From Mariprofundus sp. UBA1536 (GTDB lineage: Bacteria > Pseudomonadota > Zetaproteobacteria > Mariprofundales > Mariprofundaceae): a stretch of DNA of 64,000 bases. The number at the start of each line of letters is the position of its first letter. Positions within the stretch are counted from its first letter, which is position 1. A model generated the notes under the pieces. The model ran no database searches and was not told the DNA's origin. It worked only from the letters and a program-made list of their open reading frames with translations. The stretch is taken from positions 1-64,000 of the forward strand of contig DCPU01000014.1 in NCBI GenBank assembly GCA_002323245.1. Direction: 5' to 3'. Below, piece after piece: positions 32,300 through 40,828 of this stretch. Both the position numbers and the translations under genes were made by a program.

Positions 32300-33064
32300 T
32301 CAGCCACTAAAGCTTGAGCCTGAGCCTAGGTTGGATGGTAAAAAATCTTGAACAACGCCGACCACATGTGCATTCGAGTTTTCACGCTGCGTTTGCAGCC
32401 ATGCAAGAAATTCAGCCTCAATATTTTGTTTAAGTTGTTTATCTTGGGTATGCAGCGTCAGTCGCCAGGGTTGGCCCTCGCGTCCTTCAAGGGCAAAGGC
32501 CATCGCACCGAGGGTATCCAAATCCACACGCCCATGAAGCATAAAGCCCGATTCATCTTCATCTTTTTGAATGATGCCGCGCGTATTACCCTGCTCTTCA
32601 TCAAATAGCGTCAGCCTGTCGTCATGCACTACGCTAGCAAAGGGCAACGTATCCAAATTGAGCTTTTGCCATTCAGCACCAGCGCTTTGGGGCAAAGCAG
32701 CGTTGGGATTGGCTTGTTTGCCCGCTTGCTGCTCAGGTGCTGATTTAAGGGCATCAAGCTTACCGCCTTGTTGCTGCAGCATATCCATCAGCAACTGCAC
32801 AGCCTGCCTATCACTTAACAGCCGGAACTGACCAGGCAATTCGCGTTGTAAAAGCTGCACCCACACATGACCCATGGGTGTATTCGGCGGCACTTCGATG
32901 CGCACGCGATAATTACCAAGCACCAACAAAGCCCCAGCTGCATCGGTCATGGGTAAAATTTTTCCTGTGAGCAAGCTACCATTGGGCCATGGCAAGGCAG
33001 AGCCACCTTCAGCGCGGTTGACCTGCAACAGCAGGGGCAAGGCCGCATTGAGGAAGCTGGTCAT
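32300..33064 (-). CDS. FliK-like protein of the flagellar cluster
   Basis: A 254-aa protein with an N-terminal beta-rich part (ALLVLGNYRVRIEVPPNTPMG), a Gln/Ala/Lys-rich linker at about residues 95-130, and a C-terminal part (FMLHGRVDLDTLGAMAFALEGREGQPWRLTLHTQDKQLKQNIEAEF) with the general look of flagellar hook-length control (FliK) C-terminal domains, though without a decisive motif. Last gene of the leftward flagellar operon, after fliA and the DUF2802-like gene. Its stop faces the waaA stop. Confidence 0.5.
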   Translation of the reverse strand: MTSFLNAALPLLLQVNRAEGGSALPWPNGSLLTGKILPMTDAAGALLVLGNYRVRIEVPPNTPMGHVWVQLLQRELPGQFRLLSDRQAVQLLMDMLQQQGGKLDALKSAPEQQAGKQANPNAALPQSAGAEWQKLNLDTLPFASVVHDDRLTLFDEEQGNTRGIIQKDEDESGFMLHGRVDLDTLGAMAFALEGREGQPWRLTLHTQDKQLKQNIEAEFLAWLQTQRENSNAHVVGVVQDFLPSNLGSGSSFSG

Positions 33065-33071
33065 GGTTTAT

Positions 33072-33566
33072 TTACACCTTGGGGGCTTGCAACAGCAGCA
33101 TCAAACGCACTTGTGCCACAGGCACGGCCAGCGTATCGGCAATGGCTTGGGCATCTTTACCTTCGCGTTGCAAACGCATGATTTGCGCCGAGAAATTCGT
33201 GCTATCACTTGGGCTATTTTGATTGATATGAGTTTGGCTTTTCAGCTTGGCTTTGATGGCGGCCACATTTTGTGTCGCCGCTTTATCTTGGGCATTCATG
33301 CGCTGAATATGCGCTTCTGTGTCATCCGCATTTTTTTGTGTCTGCTGCATCACCGTTTTCTTTTCCTCAACTTGCGTTACTTCTGGAAACTTTTGCATCA
33401 CCAGCGTGAGTAATCGTGTAGATTCCTGTAATTCTGCCGTGGCTTGTTCGAGTAATATTTCCACACGTTTGCGTTGCTTGGCTTGCTGCGCCCACATCCA
33501 CCACAGACCCACCAAAGCAAGCACCATCAGACCATCCAATAACATATTCAACAAAGGCATATCCAT
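33072..33566 (-). CDS. DUF2802-like membrane-anchored protein of the flagellar cluster
   Basis: A 164-aa protein with one N-terminal membrane segment (about residues 8-25, LDGLMVLALVGLWWMWA), then a charged coiled coil (KRVEILLEQATAELQESTRLL...) and a C-terminal helical module (IMRLQREGKDAQAIADTLAVPVAQVRLML) like the helix-turn-helix-like end of DUF2802 proteins, often found by fliA. The function is unknown. A run of ten Gs stands directly before the ATG (33579 to 33570) and serves as the ribosome site. Confidence 0.6.
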   Translation of the reverse strand: MDMPLLNMLLDGLMVLALVGLWWMWAQQAKQRKRVEILLEQATAELQESTRLLTLVMQKFPEVTQVEEKKTVMQQTQKNADDTEAHIQRMNAQDKAATQNVAAIKAKLKSQTHINQNSPSDSTNFSAQIMRLQREGKDAQAIADTLAVPVAQVRLMLLLQAPKV

Positions 33567-33569
33567 GAT

Positions 33570-33579
33570 CCCCCCCCCC
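33570..33579 (-). promoter_or_regulatory. Poly-G(10) ribosome-binding tract before the DUF2802-like gene
   Basis: On the minus strand ten Gs lie between the fliA stop codon and the DUF2802-like ATG, three bases from that ATG. The tract supplies the only purine-rich sequence at the right place, so it must act as the Shine-Dalgarno region. Homopolymer runs of this length are prone to slippage, which would change the spacing to the start codon. Confidence 0.7.
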
Positions 33580-33580
33580 T

Positions 33581-34327
33581 TTACAGGCCCATATCCAATT
33601 TAAGGTAGCCGCGTAAACGCGTCACCATTTGGCTATGCAATTGCGATACCCGTGATTCGGTAAGGTCGAGCACCAAGGCCACCTCTTTCATGGTCAGCTC
33701 TTCATAATAATAAAGGCTAATCAACACAGCTTCACGTTTGGGTAATTTAGCAATGGCATCGGCGAGATTGCCAATAAATTGACCCACTTCGGTTTGATAT
33801 TCTGGACCAAGCTCATGGCTTCCCGCCATCACATCGAGAATATGCAAATCATCATCGTCACCACGCACCGATGGCAAATCATCAAAATAGACCACCGACA
33901 TCGAGCGCACTTGATCAAGTTTTTGGCGATAAGATTCCAAATCAAGCTCTAAAAATGCAGCAATTTCAGCCTCTTCCGCTGGCCGGCCATACTTTTGCTC
34001 TAGCTCCTGAAAAGCACCTTGCAAGGATTTGGACGTATCGCGCAAACCCCTTGGCATCCAATCAAAGGCTCTGAGGTAATCAATCATTGCTCCGCGTACG
34101 CGATAGGCAGCGAAGGTTTTGAACATCACTTCCTTACTTGCATCAAAGCGCTGGGCTCCATCCAGCAAACCAAGCACACCTGCATCAATCATATCATCAA
34201 GCTCAATGGAAGCTGGGGTGCGCCGCATCAGTTGGTCGGCGTGATAACGAATCATCGGCAGATATTCTTTGAGCAAAGCATCAGGATTATTCAATATCGC
34301 ATGCTCTTCATAAGCATGCGCTGTCAT
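33581..34327 (-). CDS. fliA: Flagellar RNA polymerase sigma factor FliA (sigma-28)
   Basis: A 248-aa sigma-28 factor that directs transcription of late flagellar genes. Region 2 is seen in LLKEYLPMIRYHADQLM, ELDDMIDAGVLGLLDGAQRFD and FKTFAAYRVRGAMIDYLRAFDWMPRGLR; region 4 is near the end, ALLDLTESRVSQLHSQ-like (LVLDLTESRVSQLHSQMVTRL). The 4-base overlap with the small upstream gene and the close spacing to the DUF2802-like gene show co-translation in one operon. Confidence 0.95.
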   Translation of the reverse strand: MTAHAYEEHAILNNPDALLKEYLPMIRYHADQLMRRTPASIELDDMIDAGVLGLLDGAQRFDASKEVMFKTFAAYRVRGAMIDYLRAFDWMPRGLRDTSKSLQGAFQELEQKYGRPAEEAEIAAFLELDLESYRQKLDQVRSMSVVYFDDLPSVRGDDDDLHILDVMAGSHELGPEYQTEVGQFIGNLADAIAKLPKREAVLISLYYYEELTMKEVALVLDLTESRVSQLHSQMVTRLRGYLKLDMGL

Positions 34328-34533
34328 GAATGATGTTCCTTGCGATCTTTAGATGTTGGCAACATCCCATTTAGCCATGCCAGCATCCAGCCAATCCATG
34401 CCCCCGCCAAACCGAGGATAAACATGCGAAAAATAATGTCAGCAAAGGTGAAATTCTGAAACATGCCCACAGCAAAAGCGATGGTAGCTCCGAAAATGCC
34501 GCCGGAAATCAAGGCTTGTTTAATAGACATCAA
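34324..34533 (-). CDS. Hypothetical small membrane protein between flhG and fliA
   Basis: A 69-aa protein with two predicted membrane segments, about residues 8-26 (ISGGIFGATIAFAVGMFQ) and 33-53 (IIFRMFILGLAGAWIGWMLA), and a charged tail with Lys-Asp-Arg-Lys-Glu-His. It overlaps flhG by 4 bases and fliA by 4 bases, so it is translated together with two flagellar regulators. I do not recognise the family; the context suggests a role in flagellum placement or assembly, but this is only inference. Confidence 0.65.
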   Translation of the reverse strand: MMSIKQALISGGIFGATIAFAVGMFQNFTFADIIFRMFILGLAGAWIGWMLAWLNGMLPTSKDRKEHHS

Positions 34534-35378
34534 ACACCCCCTTTACTTTCAGCGGGCGTAACGTTCATGCCCTCATTTAAGCTGTGTTCCCAGAAAAATT
34601 GTAAGCCGCCATTGCGGCTTGGATTTCTTGGCCGAGAAAGCGTGGCTTCGTATAAGGTATCCAACGCTTGGCGCGTCAGCGGCGCATCTTGAGCTTTGAG
34701 CAGGGATTGGCTTTGAATGGTGCGGCGAACATCGGTGGTGTATGGCAAATGACCCACATAATCCAAATGTACATCCAAATATCGATCGGCAACCGATAAC
34801 AAACGACGAAAGGTCACTTGTGCATCAAAGGCATCGGCTTGATTCACTACCACCATAAATCGGCGCACATTACGCTGGCGCGACAAGACTTTAATCAGCG
34901 CATACGCATCAGTAAGCGAGGTTGGGTCTGGGGTGAGTACCACCAATGCCATTTCCGATGCCGAAACAAAGTACAACACATTATCACCAATGCCCGCTGC
35001 CGCATCGATAATCACCAAATCATAATCGCTGGAAACTTGACGCATCTCATCCATCATCACTTGCTGCTGGGTGGCATCCAAAGCGGTGAGCTCATACAAA
35101 CCGCTGCCACCAGGCAACACATCAAAACCAGCATCACAATGCACCAACAAATCTTTGAGCGATTTTTCGCCGCGCACCATATCCAGCACGCTGCCCTTGG
35201 ATTGCAGCCCCAACATCACATCCACATTGGCCAAACCCAAATCGGCATCAAGCAACAACACCCGCTGCCCCTTATCTGCTGCGTAGGCTGCCATGTGTAC
35301 TGAAATGAATGTTTTGCCCACACCGCCTTTGCCGCTGGAGACAGCAATCACTTTCGGCATTTCTTTACCCATGCTCAT
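34530..35378 (-). CDS. flhG: MinD-like ATPase FlhG/FleN
   Basis: A 282-aa ParA/MinD-type ATPase that controls flagellar number and partners FlhF. The deviant Walker A motif is SSGKGGVGKTFISVHMA near residue 14, followed by VLLLDADLGLANVDVMLGL, the switch/Walker B area YDLVIIDAAAGIG and VVLTPDPTSLTDAYALIKVL. No clear C-terminal membrane helix of MinD type is visible. Overlaps flhF and the small membrane gene by 4 bases each. Confidence 0.95.
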   Translation of the reverse strand: MSMGKEMPKVIAVSSGKGGVGKTFISVHMAAYAADKGQRVLLLDADLGLANVDVMLGLQSKGSVLDMVRGEKSLKDLLVHCDAGFDVLPGGSGLYELTALDATQQQVMMDEMRQVSSDYDLVIIDAAAGIGDNVLYFVSASEMALVVLTPDPTSLTDAYALIKVLSRQRNVRRFMVVVNQADAFDAQVTFRRLLSVADRYLDVHLDYVGHLPYTTDVRRTIQSQSLLKAQDAPLTRQALDTLYEATLSRPRNPSRNGGLQFFWEHSLNEGMNVTPAESKGGV

Positions 35379-36439
35379 GAAAAACTCTCCCCCTCAATAT
35401 CGGCCAACTGCTGGCGATAGTGTTTCACCAACAAAGCCGTCAGCGCCGTGGGTGTTAACCAGCCCATTTGCTCAGGCACTTCAGGGCCAAAGCTGCAATA
35501 CGACATCGCCATGCCCGAAGCCTCTGCCCAGTTCACAATTTTACCTGGACGCAAAGTCTCATCGAGTTTACTAAAGGCGATTTGCGTCATATGTGCTCCC
35601 TGCGCCTGCTTTAACATTTGAAGGCCATCACTTTCATCCATGCTCGCTGGCAGCAACAAAATACGATGCGTGCAAGCCAGTGTTTGCCAAAGCTCCATTT
35701 GATTACGAAGTCCTGAGGCGTGGCGGTTGTTCCAACCTTCACTGTCTATAAGCACAAGCTGTGCCGATTTACTGCTAGTCTTGGCAGTCTTGGCATCTTG
35801 TTCATTACGAATCACTGAAAAGGGCACACCCAAAATTGCGGCATACGAGCGCAACACATCGCTGCCACCCATACGGTTGGTATCGGTGGTCATCAAATGC
35901 ACCTTGATACCTTTGAGGCTGTAGTGCGTAGCCAGCTTGGCAATAAGCAGGGTTTTGCCTGCCCCGCTTGGGCCAGTGAGCAACACCACACTGCGTTTTT
36001 TCTGCACCACAATCGGCTCTGACCAAAACAAGCTCGCCATCATCACCGGTTTTTGCTGGGCGTAATCTTCAGCCATTTCATAAGCAATCACTGGTGATAA
36101 ACCCATGGACAGCAAGTGATCATAAGCATCTTGCACACTGGGTTTACTCAAGGATTGGCGATACTGCTCGCCATCACGATTACCCAGACTCGCGGCAATG
36201 CGCTCCAAGCGTTTCATCGAAGCTTCAAGCTTACTGGCACTCAAATCTTGAGCGGCCACTTTTTGCGGCTTGCTCTCGGGCATATCGATATCAAGGGCAG
36301 CATGCACGCGCCATTCTTTGGCACCCGTTGCCGTTTTGTTTTCAATGCGATCAAGTATCACGGCATCTGGACCAAATGCTTGGCGCACCATCGCCAAGGC
36401 TTCGTGCAATCTTGTGGCTGTGAATACTTTAATTTGCAT
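35375..36439 (-). CDS. flhF: Flagellar SRP-type GTPase FlhF
   Basis: A 354-aa SRP-like GTPase that recruits early flagellar proteins to the cell pole. The N-terminal B domain starts MQIKVFTATRLHEALAMVRQ AFGPDA-type (F/Y-x-A/G-x-x-x-x-A-L). The G domain has GPSGAGKTLLIAKLATHYSL near residue 160, TTDTNRMGGSDVLRSYAAIL and FSKLDETLRPGKIVNWAEASG. The usual DTAG G3 motif reads IDSEGW, an atypical sequence. Overlaps flhA by 11 bases. Confidence 0.93.
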   Translation of the reverse strand: MQIKVFTATRLHEALAMVRQAFGPDAVILDRIENKTATGAKEWRVHAALDIDMPESKPQKVAAQDLSASKLEASMKRLERIAASLGNRDGEQYRQSLSKPSVQDAYDHLLSMGLSPVIAYEMAEDYAQQKPVMMASLFWSEPIVVQKKRSVVLLTGPSGAGKTLLIAKLATHYSLKGIKVHLMTTDTNRMGGSDVLRSYAAILGVPFSVIRNEQDAKTAKTSSKSAQLVLIDSEGWNNRHASGLRNQMELWQTLACTHRILLLPASMDESDGLQMLKQAQGAHMTQIAFSKLDETLRPGKIVNWAEASGMAMSYCSFGPEVPEQMGWLTPTALTALLVKHYRQQLADIEGESFS

Positions 36440-38531
36440 CGTGTAAACTCAATTTGGCTAAGGTGCGCACTTGTACCCGCGATGGAATTTCAGCCACGGA
36501 AATTACAGCCACCCTTGGCATGGCTTTACCCAATGCCATGGCCAAATAAGGGCGCAGCGCAGGTGTGGTGAGCAATACAGGGCTGTCGGCCTGTTGCATC
36601 GCTGCCAATTCAGAGAAGCGGGTTAAGAAGCGTTGCCATTGGTTAAACTCCAGCGGCAAATTGGTGTTGCCTTGCGGAGATTGCAGCAAGCGCTCATTCA
36701 TGATTTGTTCCAGGCTGGATTCAACGGTAAACACCGCCAAATCATGATTGGCATCCAAATGCCGCTGCATCAGGCTGCGACCCAATTTGAGGCGAACTTT
36801 TTCCACCAAACCCATCACATCACGTTGCTCAGCTAAACCATCAGCGATGGTCTCAATAATCAGCAGTAAATCACGAATAGGCACCCATTCGGTAAGAAGG
36901 CGTTGCAAGACATTTTGCAACAAGCTGTACGATACTTGCCCAGGCACGATATCGTCGATTACTTTAGGATAACGCTCGCTAAGCATATCGACCATTTCAC
37001 GAATCTGAGCCCTATCCAAAATATCGGCAGCATGGTTGCGTAAAATTTCGGTGATATGAGTAACCACCACCGTCACAGGTTCTACGACGGTATAACCTGC
37101 AAGCTCAGCTTGTTGACGCTTATCTTGGGTAATCCACAAAGCTGGCAAGCCAAATGCCGGTTCTTCAGTGGCTACACCTTCCACATGCCCCCCAGAAACT
37201 TGTCCTTCCAGCGCCAATAAATTGCGCGGGCGAATTTCACTGCGCCCTACTTCTGCGCCTCGAATTAATACCCGGTAATCACCCACACCCAATTGTAAAT
37301 TATCTTTGATATGAACAGGCGGCAGCACAAAGCCAATTTCTTGGGCAATTTGACGGCGCACGGTTTGTAAGCGTTCCAGCAAATTGCCATCACCAGCGCT
37401 ATCCACCATATCAATCAGACCATAACCCACTTCCAAACGAATGGGATCAACGAGCAACAAGTCCGACATGGGCTTTTCTTCTTCCACTTGATTGGCAGCC
37501 AGCACCTCAGCTTCCAGCGCTGCTTCAGCATCCACGGCCGGTTCCGCTGTTTGCAAATACCAACCTGTAGCGCCCAAACCCATGGCAAGCAGCATAAATG
37601 GCACAAATGGAAGCCCAGGCACCAAAGCCATAAAAAACATGGCGGCAGCGGCAATGTAGTGCACTTTGGGATGGGCGGCGAATTGACCCGAAATTTCAGC
37701 GGACATGGTATCGCCACTACCTGCGCGGGTAATCACAATGCCTGCAGCCGTCGAAATAATAAGCGCCGGAATTTGTGACACCAGACCATCACCTACTGTC
37801 AAAATACTGTACACATTAATCGCATCGCCCATATTCATGCCTTGCTGAGCGGTGCCGATAATCAAACCGGCAATAAGATTGATGGCCGTGATAATCAAAC
37901 CAGCCACCGCATCACCACGCACAAATTTCGCTGCACCGTCCATGGAGCCGTAAAACTCGGCTTCCCTAGCCACATCCGAGCGGCGTTTGCGGGCTTGTTC
38001 TTCGCTAATCATACCTGCATTCAAATCGGCATCGATGGCCATTTGTTTGCCGGGCATGGCATCCAAGGTGAAGCGCGCTGCCACTTCAGCAATACGCGTT
38101 GAACCCTTGGTAATTACCACAAAGTTAATCAACACCAATACGATAAAGATGATAAGACCCACCACCGCGTTGCCGCCAACAACAAACTGACCAAAACCTT
38201 CAATCACATGCCCGGCAGCGGCAGTGCCTTCTTGGCCATGCAATAAAATTAAACGGGTGGTCGCCACATTCAGCGACAAGCGGAATAACGTGGTTAATAA
38301 TAAAAGGGTTGGAAAAATGGAAAAATCCAATGGTTTGAGTACAAACAGCGAAGTCAAAAGAATCAACATGCCCACCGCAATATTGACGGCCAGCAGCGCA
38401 TCCATCACCCATGTAGGCAAGGGCACAATCATAATCATCAGGATAAGAAGAACACCAACAGCCAACATCACGTCGACGTGTTTCCCCATACGCTGCAATG
38501 TTAATGTTGCTTGTGCGAGCATGCGTTTCAT
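36429..38531 (-). CDS. flhA: Flagellar export apparatus protein FlhA
   Basis: A 700-aa inner-membrane protein of the flagellar type III secretion gate. The N-terminal about 330 residues hold eight membrane segments, with the FHIPEP-type signature region MPGKQMAIDADLNAGMISEEQA and RSDVAREAEFYGSMDGAAKFVRGDA. The C-terminal half is the cytoplasmic ring domain (LEVGYGLIDMVDSAGDG, LDRAQIREMVDMLSERYPKV) that docks chaperone-substrate complexes. Length is normal. Confidence 0.97.
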   Translation of the reverse strand: MKRMLAQATLTLQRMGKHVDVMLAVGVLLILMIMIVPLPTWVMDALLAVNIAVGMLILLTSLFVLKPLDFSIFPTLLLLTTLFRLSLNVATTRLILLHGQEGTAAAGHVIEGFGQFVVGGNAVVGLIIFIVLVLINFVVITKGSTRIAEVAARFTLDAMPGKQMAIDADLNAGMISEEQARKRRSDVAREAEFYGSMDGAAKFVRGDAVAGLIITAINLIAGLIIGTAQQGMNMGDAINVYSILTVGDGLVSQIPALIISTAAGIVITRAGSGDTMSAEISGQFAAHPKVHYIAAAAMFFMALVPGLPFVPFMLLAMGLGATGWYLQTAEPAVDAEAALEAEVLAANQVEEEKPMSDLLLVDPIRLEVGYGLIDMVDSAGDGNLLERLQTVRRQIAQEIGFVLPPVHIKDNLQLGVGDYRVLIRGAEVGRSEIRPRNLLALEGQVSGGHVEGVATEEPAFGLPALWITQDKRQQAELAGYTVVEPVTVVVTHITEILRNHAADILDRAQIREMVDMLSERYPKVIDDIVPGQVSYSLLQNVLQRLLTEWVPIRDLLLIIETIADGLAEQRDVMGLVEKVRLKLGRSLMQRHLDANHDLAVFTVESSLEQIMNERLLQSPQGNTNLPLEFNQWQRFLTRFSELAAMQQADSPVLLTTPALRPYLAMALGKAMPRVAVISVAEIPSRVQVRTLAKLSLHDAN

Positions 38532-39592
38532 CTCCTGAGCTTATAGATTTCAGCTAGAATCACGGCTACAGCTTCAAAGAGCTGTTCGGGGATTTCATAA
38601 CCAATCTCAACTTCCTTAAACAAGGAACGCGCCAAAAGTTTGTTTTCGCGAATAGGAATATCGTTTTCTTTGGCTAAGGCCTTGATTTTCTGGGCAATAA
38701 GATCTTTACCCTTAGCGATAACTTTGGGCGCACCATTGCCAAATTGGTCGTATTTGAGCGCCACAGCAAAGTGCGTGGGGTTGGTAATCACCACATCAGC
38801 CTTGGGCACATCGGCCATCATACGATTTTGAGCCTGTTCCATTTGAATTTGGCGGATTTTGGCTTTAAGCATGGGGTCGCCTTCAGATTCTTTATGCTCA
38901 TCGCGCACTTCTTTGATCGACATTTTCATGGATTTGGCGTGTTCCCAGCGCTGGTAAAGCACATCGGCTAAAGCTATAACAAAAAAGAAAGCAGCCACCA
39001 AACCCACAATGGCGAGGCTGCCTTGCACCATCAATTTGGCGATATCGCCAATACTTTGCCGCGTGCTTTGCAGGGCTGGTAAAAACAAATCAGCCAACAC
39101 AAACCAGCAAATACCGCTAATCACCGTCAATTTTACAACTGATTTGACAAACTCAGCCAACGATTTGGTAGAAAATAAGCGACCCAAACCTTTCATCGGA
39201 CTGACCTTTTCCATTTTTGGAATTAAAGGTTCGAAGGTAAACACTGGCCCAGTCACCAAAAAAATAGCCAAAGCGCCAAGAAAAATCATGGGTAACGCAA
39301 TCGGTAGAACCAACATTGCAAGGGTCATACCCACTTCAACAAGTAGGTCTTGCATGCCATTGGGTGTCATATCAATGGTGGCTTTGCCAGATAAGTAAAA
39401 GGTCATCATATCTTCGATATGTTTAGCCATCCAAGCGCCTATGCCGGTGACAGCAAGGGAGGCAAGCAACAAAAAGGAAATGGCGGTGGAAGGTTCGCGG
39501 CTGGTGGCAACTTGCCCTTTGTTGCGGGCATCCTCCAGCCGCTTCTCACTGGCATCTTCGGTCTGCTGACTTTTATCTTGATCGTCTGCCAT
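38528..39592 (-). CDS. flhB: Flagellar export switch protein FlhB
   Basis: A 354-aa protein that switches substrate specificity of flagellar export by self-cleavage. The N-terminus is the typical DQDKSQQTEDASEKRLEDAR. Four membrane segments follow between about residues 35 and 215. The autocleavage motif is NPTHFAVALKYD (cut between Asn and Pro), near residue 268 and preceded by ADVPKADVVIT. C-terminal VEIGYEIPEQLFEAVAVILAEIYKLRR is canonical. Overlaps flhA by 4 bases. Confidence 0.97.
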   Translation of the reverse strand: MADDQDKSQQTEDASEKRLEDARNKGQVATSREPSTAISFLLLASLAVTGIGAWMAKHIEDMMTFYLSGKATIDMTPNGMQDLLVEVGMTLAMLVLPIALPMIFLGALAIFLVTGPVFTFEPLIPKMEKVSPMKGLGRLFSTKSLAEFVKSVVKLTVISGICWFVLADLFLPALQSTRQSIGDIAKLMVQGSLAIVGLVAAFFFVIALADVLYQRWEHAKSMKMSIKEVRDEHKESEGDPMLKAKIRQIQMEQAQNRMMADVPKADVVITNPTHFAVALKYDQFGNGAPKVIAKGKDLIAQKIKALAKENDIPIRENKLLARSLFKEVEIGYEIPEQLFEAVAVILAEIYKLRR

Positions 39593-39595
39593 GCA

Positions 39596-40375
39596 TCAAC
39601 CGCCCGCCAACTGCCGTAAAAATATCGGCAAACTTTGGCCAAGGCCTACAAAACCATCCAGCATCAACGCCATAAATGCGGGTAAAGCCAAGGAAAATAT
39701 CAACAAACCCAAGCCTACAGATAATGGGAAGCTCACAAAGAACACTTGAATTTGGGGCACTGCCCGGGCAATCAGACCCAATGCCACATACATAAAAAAC
39801 AGCAACAAAAGCACAGGTGCCATCAGTTTAATGGATAAGATGAACATCGCTGCTGCCGCATTATTAATCACTTCCCAGCCTTGAAACGACCACGCTGAGC
39901 CTGGCGGCAACAGCGTAAAGCTATCGGCAAGGGTAAGGATAAACATATGGTGTGCCCCCGCTGCCAACCACATCAACATCGCCAAAATTCCGACAAAGGA
40001 GCCCACAACGGCGCTTTGCACGGATGTGGCAGGATCAAAAATATTGGCCATGGCCATCCCCATCTGCAAGCTCATCACTTGGCCTGCAAACTGGGCAGCA
40101 GTAAAAATAAGTTGGGCAATCAGAGCCAAGGCGGCTGCTAGCAACATTTCTTGCAAGGCTAGCAATGCGAAGATAACGGGATCGACGGGGATAACCGGCA
40201 CATGACTGGAAACCACAGGAAAAAGCACAAACGTCAAAATTCCGACGAATCCTGTTTTCACAGGTGTGGGCACCAATTTATGTCCAATCACGGGTAACAG
40301 CATCATCAACATGCTGATGCGCAAAAACACCAACATGCCTGCCATCAAATCCTGTGGGTCGGGAACAGGTAACAT
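39596..40375 (-). CDS. fliR: Flagellar export protein FliR
   Basis: A 259-aa membrane protein of the export gate (FliPQR complex). Six hydrophobic stretches are visible, with LVFLRISMLMMLLPVIG at the start and FAGQVMSLQMGMAMANIFDP in the middle, a conserved FliR block. Ends three bases before flhB. fliP is not next to fliQ in this window, so it is elsewhere or beyond. Confidence 0.94.
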   Translation of the reverse strand: MLPVPDPQDLMAGMLVFLRISMLMMLLPVIGHKLVPTPVKTGFVGILTFVLFPVVSSHVPVIPVDPVIFALLALQEMLLAAALALIAQLIFTAAQFAGQVMSLQMGMAMANIFDPATSVQSAVVGSFVGILAMLMWLAAGAHHMFILTLADSFTLLPPGSAWSFQGWEVINNAAAAMFILSIKLMAPVLLLLFFMYVALGLIARAVPQIQVFFVSFPLSVGLGLLIFSLALPAFMALMLDGFVGLGQSLPIFLRQLAGG

Positions 40376-40376
40376 G

Positions 40377-40646
40377 TTAACTTAGCAGCATGGGGATATT
40401 TTCATACAAACGACGGGTGTAGGATACCAATGTTTCCACCATCCAAGGGGCTGCAAGCACCATGGCCACAAACACGGCTATGATTTTAGGTACGAAGGTT
40501 AAAGTCATTTCTTGAATCTGGGTCACCGCTTGAAACAACGAAATCGCCACCCCCACCACCAAGGCCACAATCAGCATGGGCAGGGATAACATCAACACCA
40601 TTTCCAAAGCTTCTTTACCGAAATTAATTACCATATCTGGATTCAT
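40377..40646 (-). CDS. fliQ: Flagellar export protein FliQ
   Basis: An 89-aa protein with two membrane helices (about residues 16-40 and 50-75), containing LPMLIVALVVGVAISLFQAVTQIQEMTLTFVPKI, the family signature. The ATG at 40646 gives exactly the usual FliQ length; an upstream start would add 18 non-family residues. It is the first gene of the leftward operon; the 182 bases to its right separate it from the divergent SulP gene and should hold both promoters. Confidence 0.94.
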   Translation of the reverse strand: MNPDMVINFGKEALEMVLMLSLPMLIVALVVGVAISLFQAVTQIQEMTLTFVPKIIAVFVAMVLAAPWMVETLVSYTRRLYENIPMLLS

Positions 40647-40828
40647 GCTTAGGTATGAGCAAAGGCGGTGCCAATGCTGATTCAATGGCGTTGCACTCAA
40701 GATTATCTATCGACAATCTCTCTTTATTTTCATCCCCCTAGTATATTCACATCCATCGGCGCACACTGTTGCCCAAGCGCTCATCCATCACCAAACCACG
40801 TGTTTTTTTATGAGCCAATGGGGCAAGC

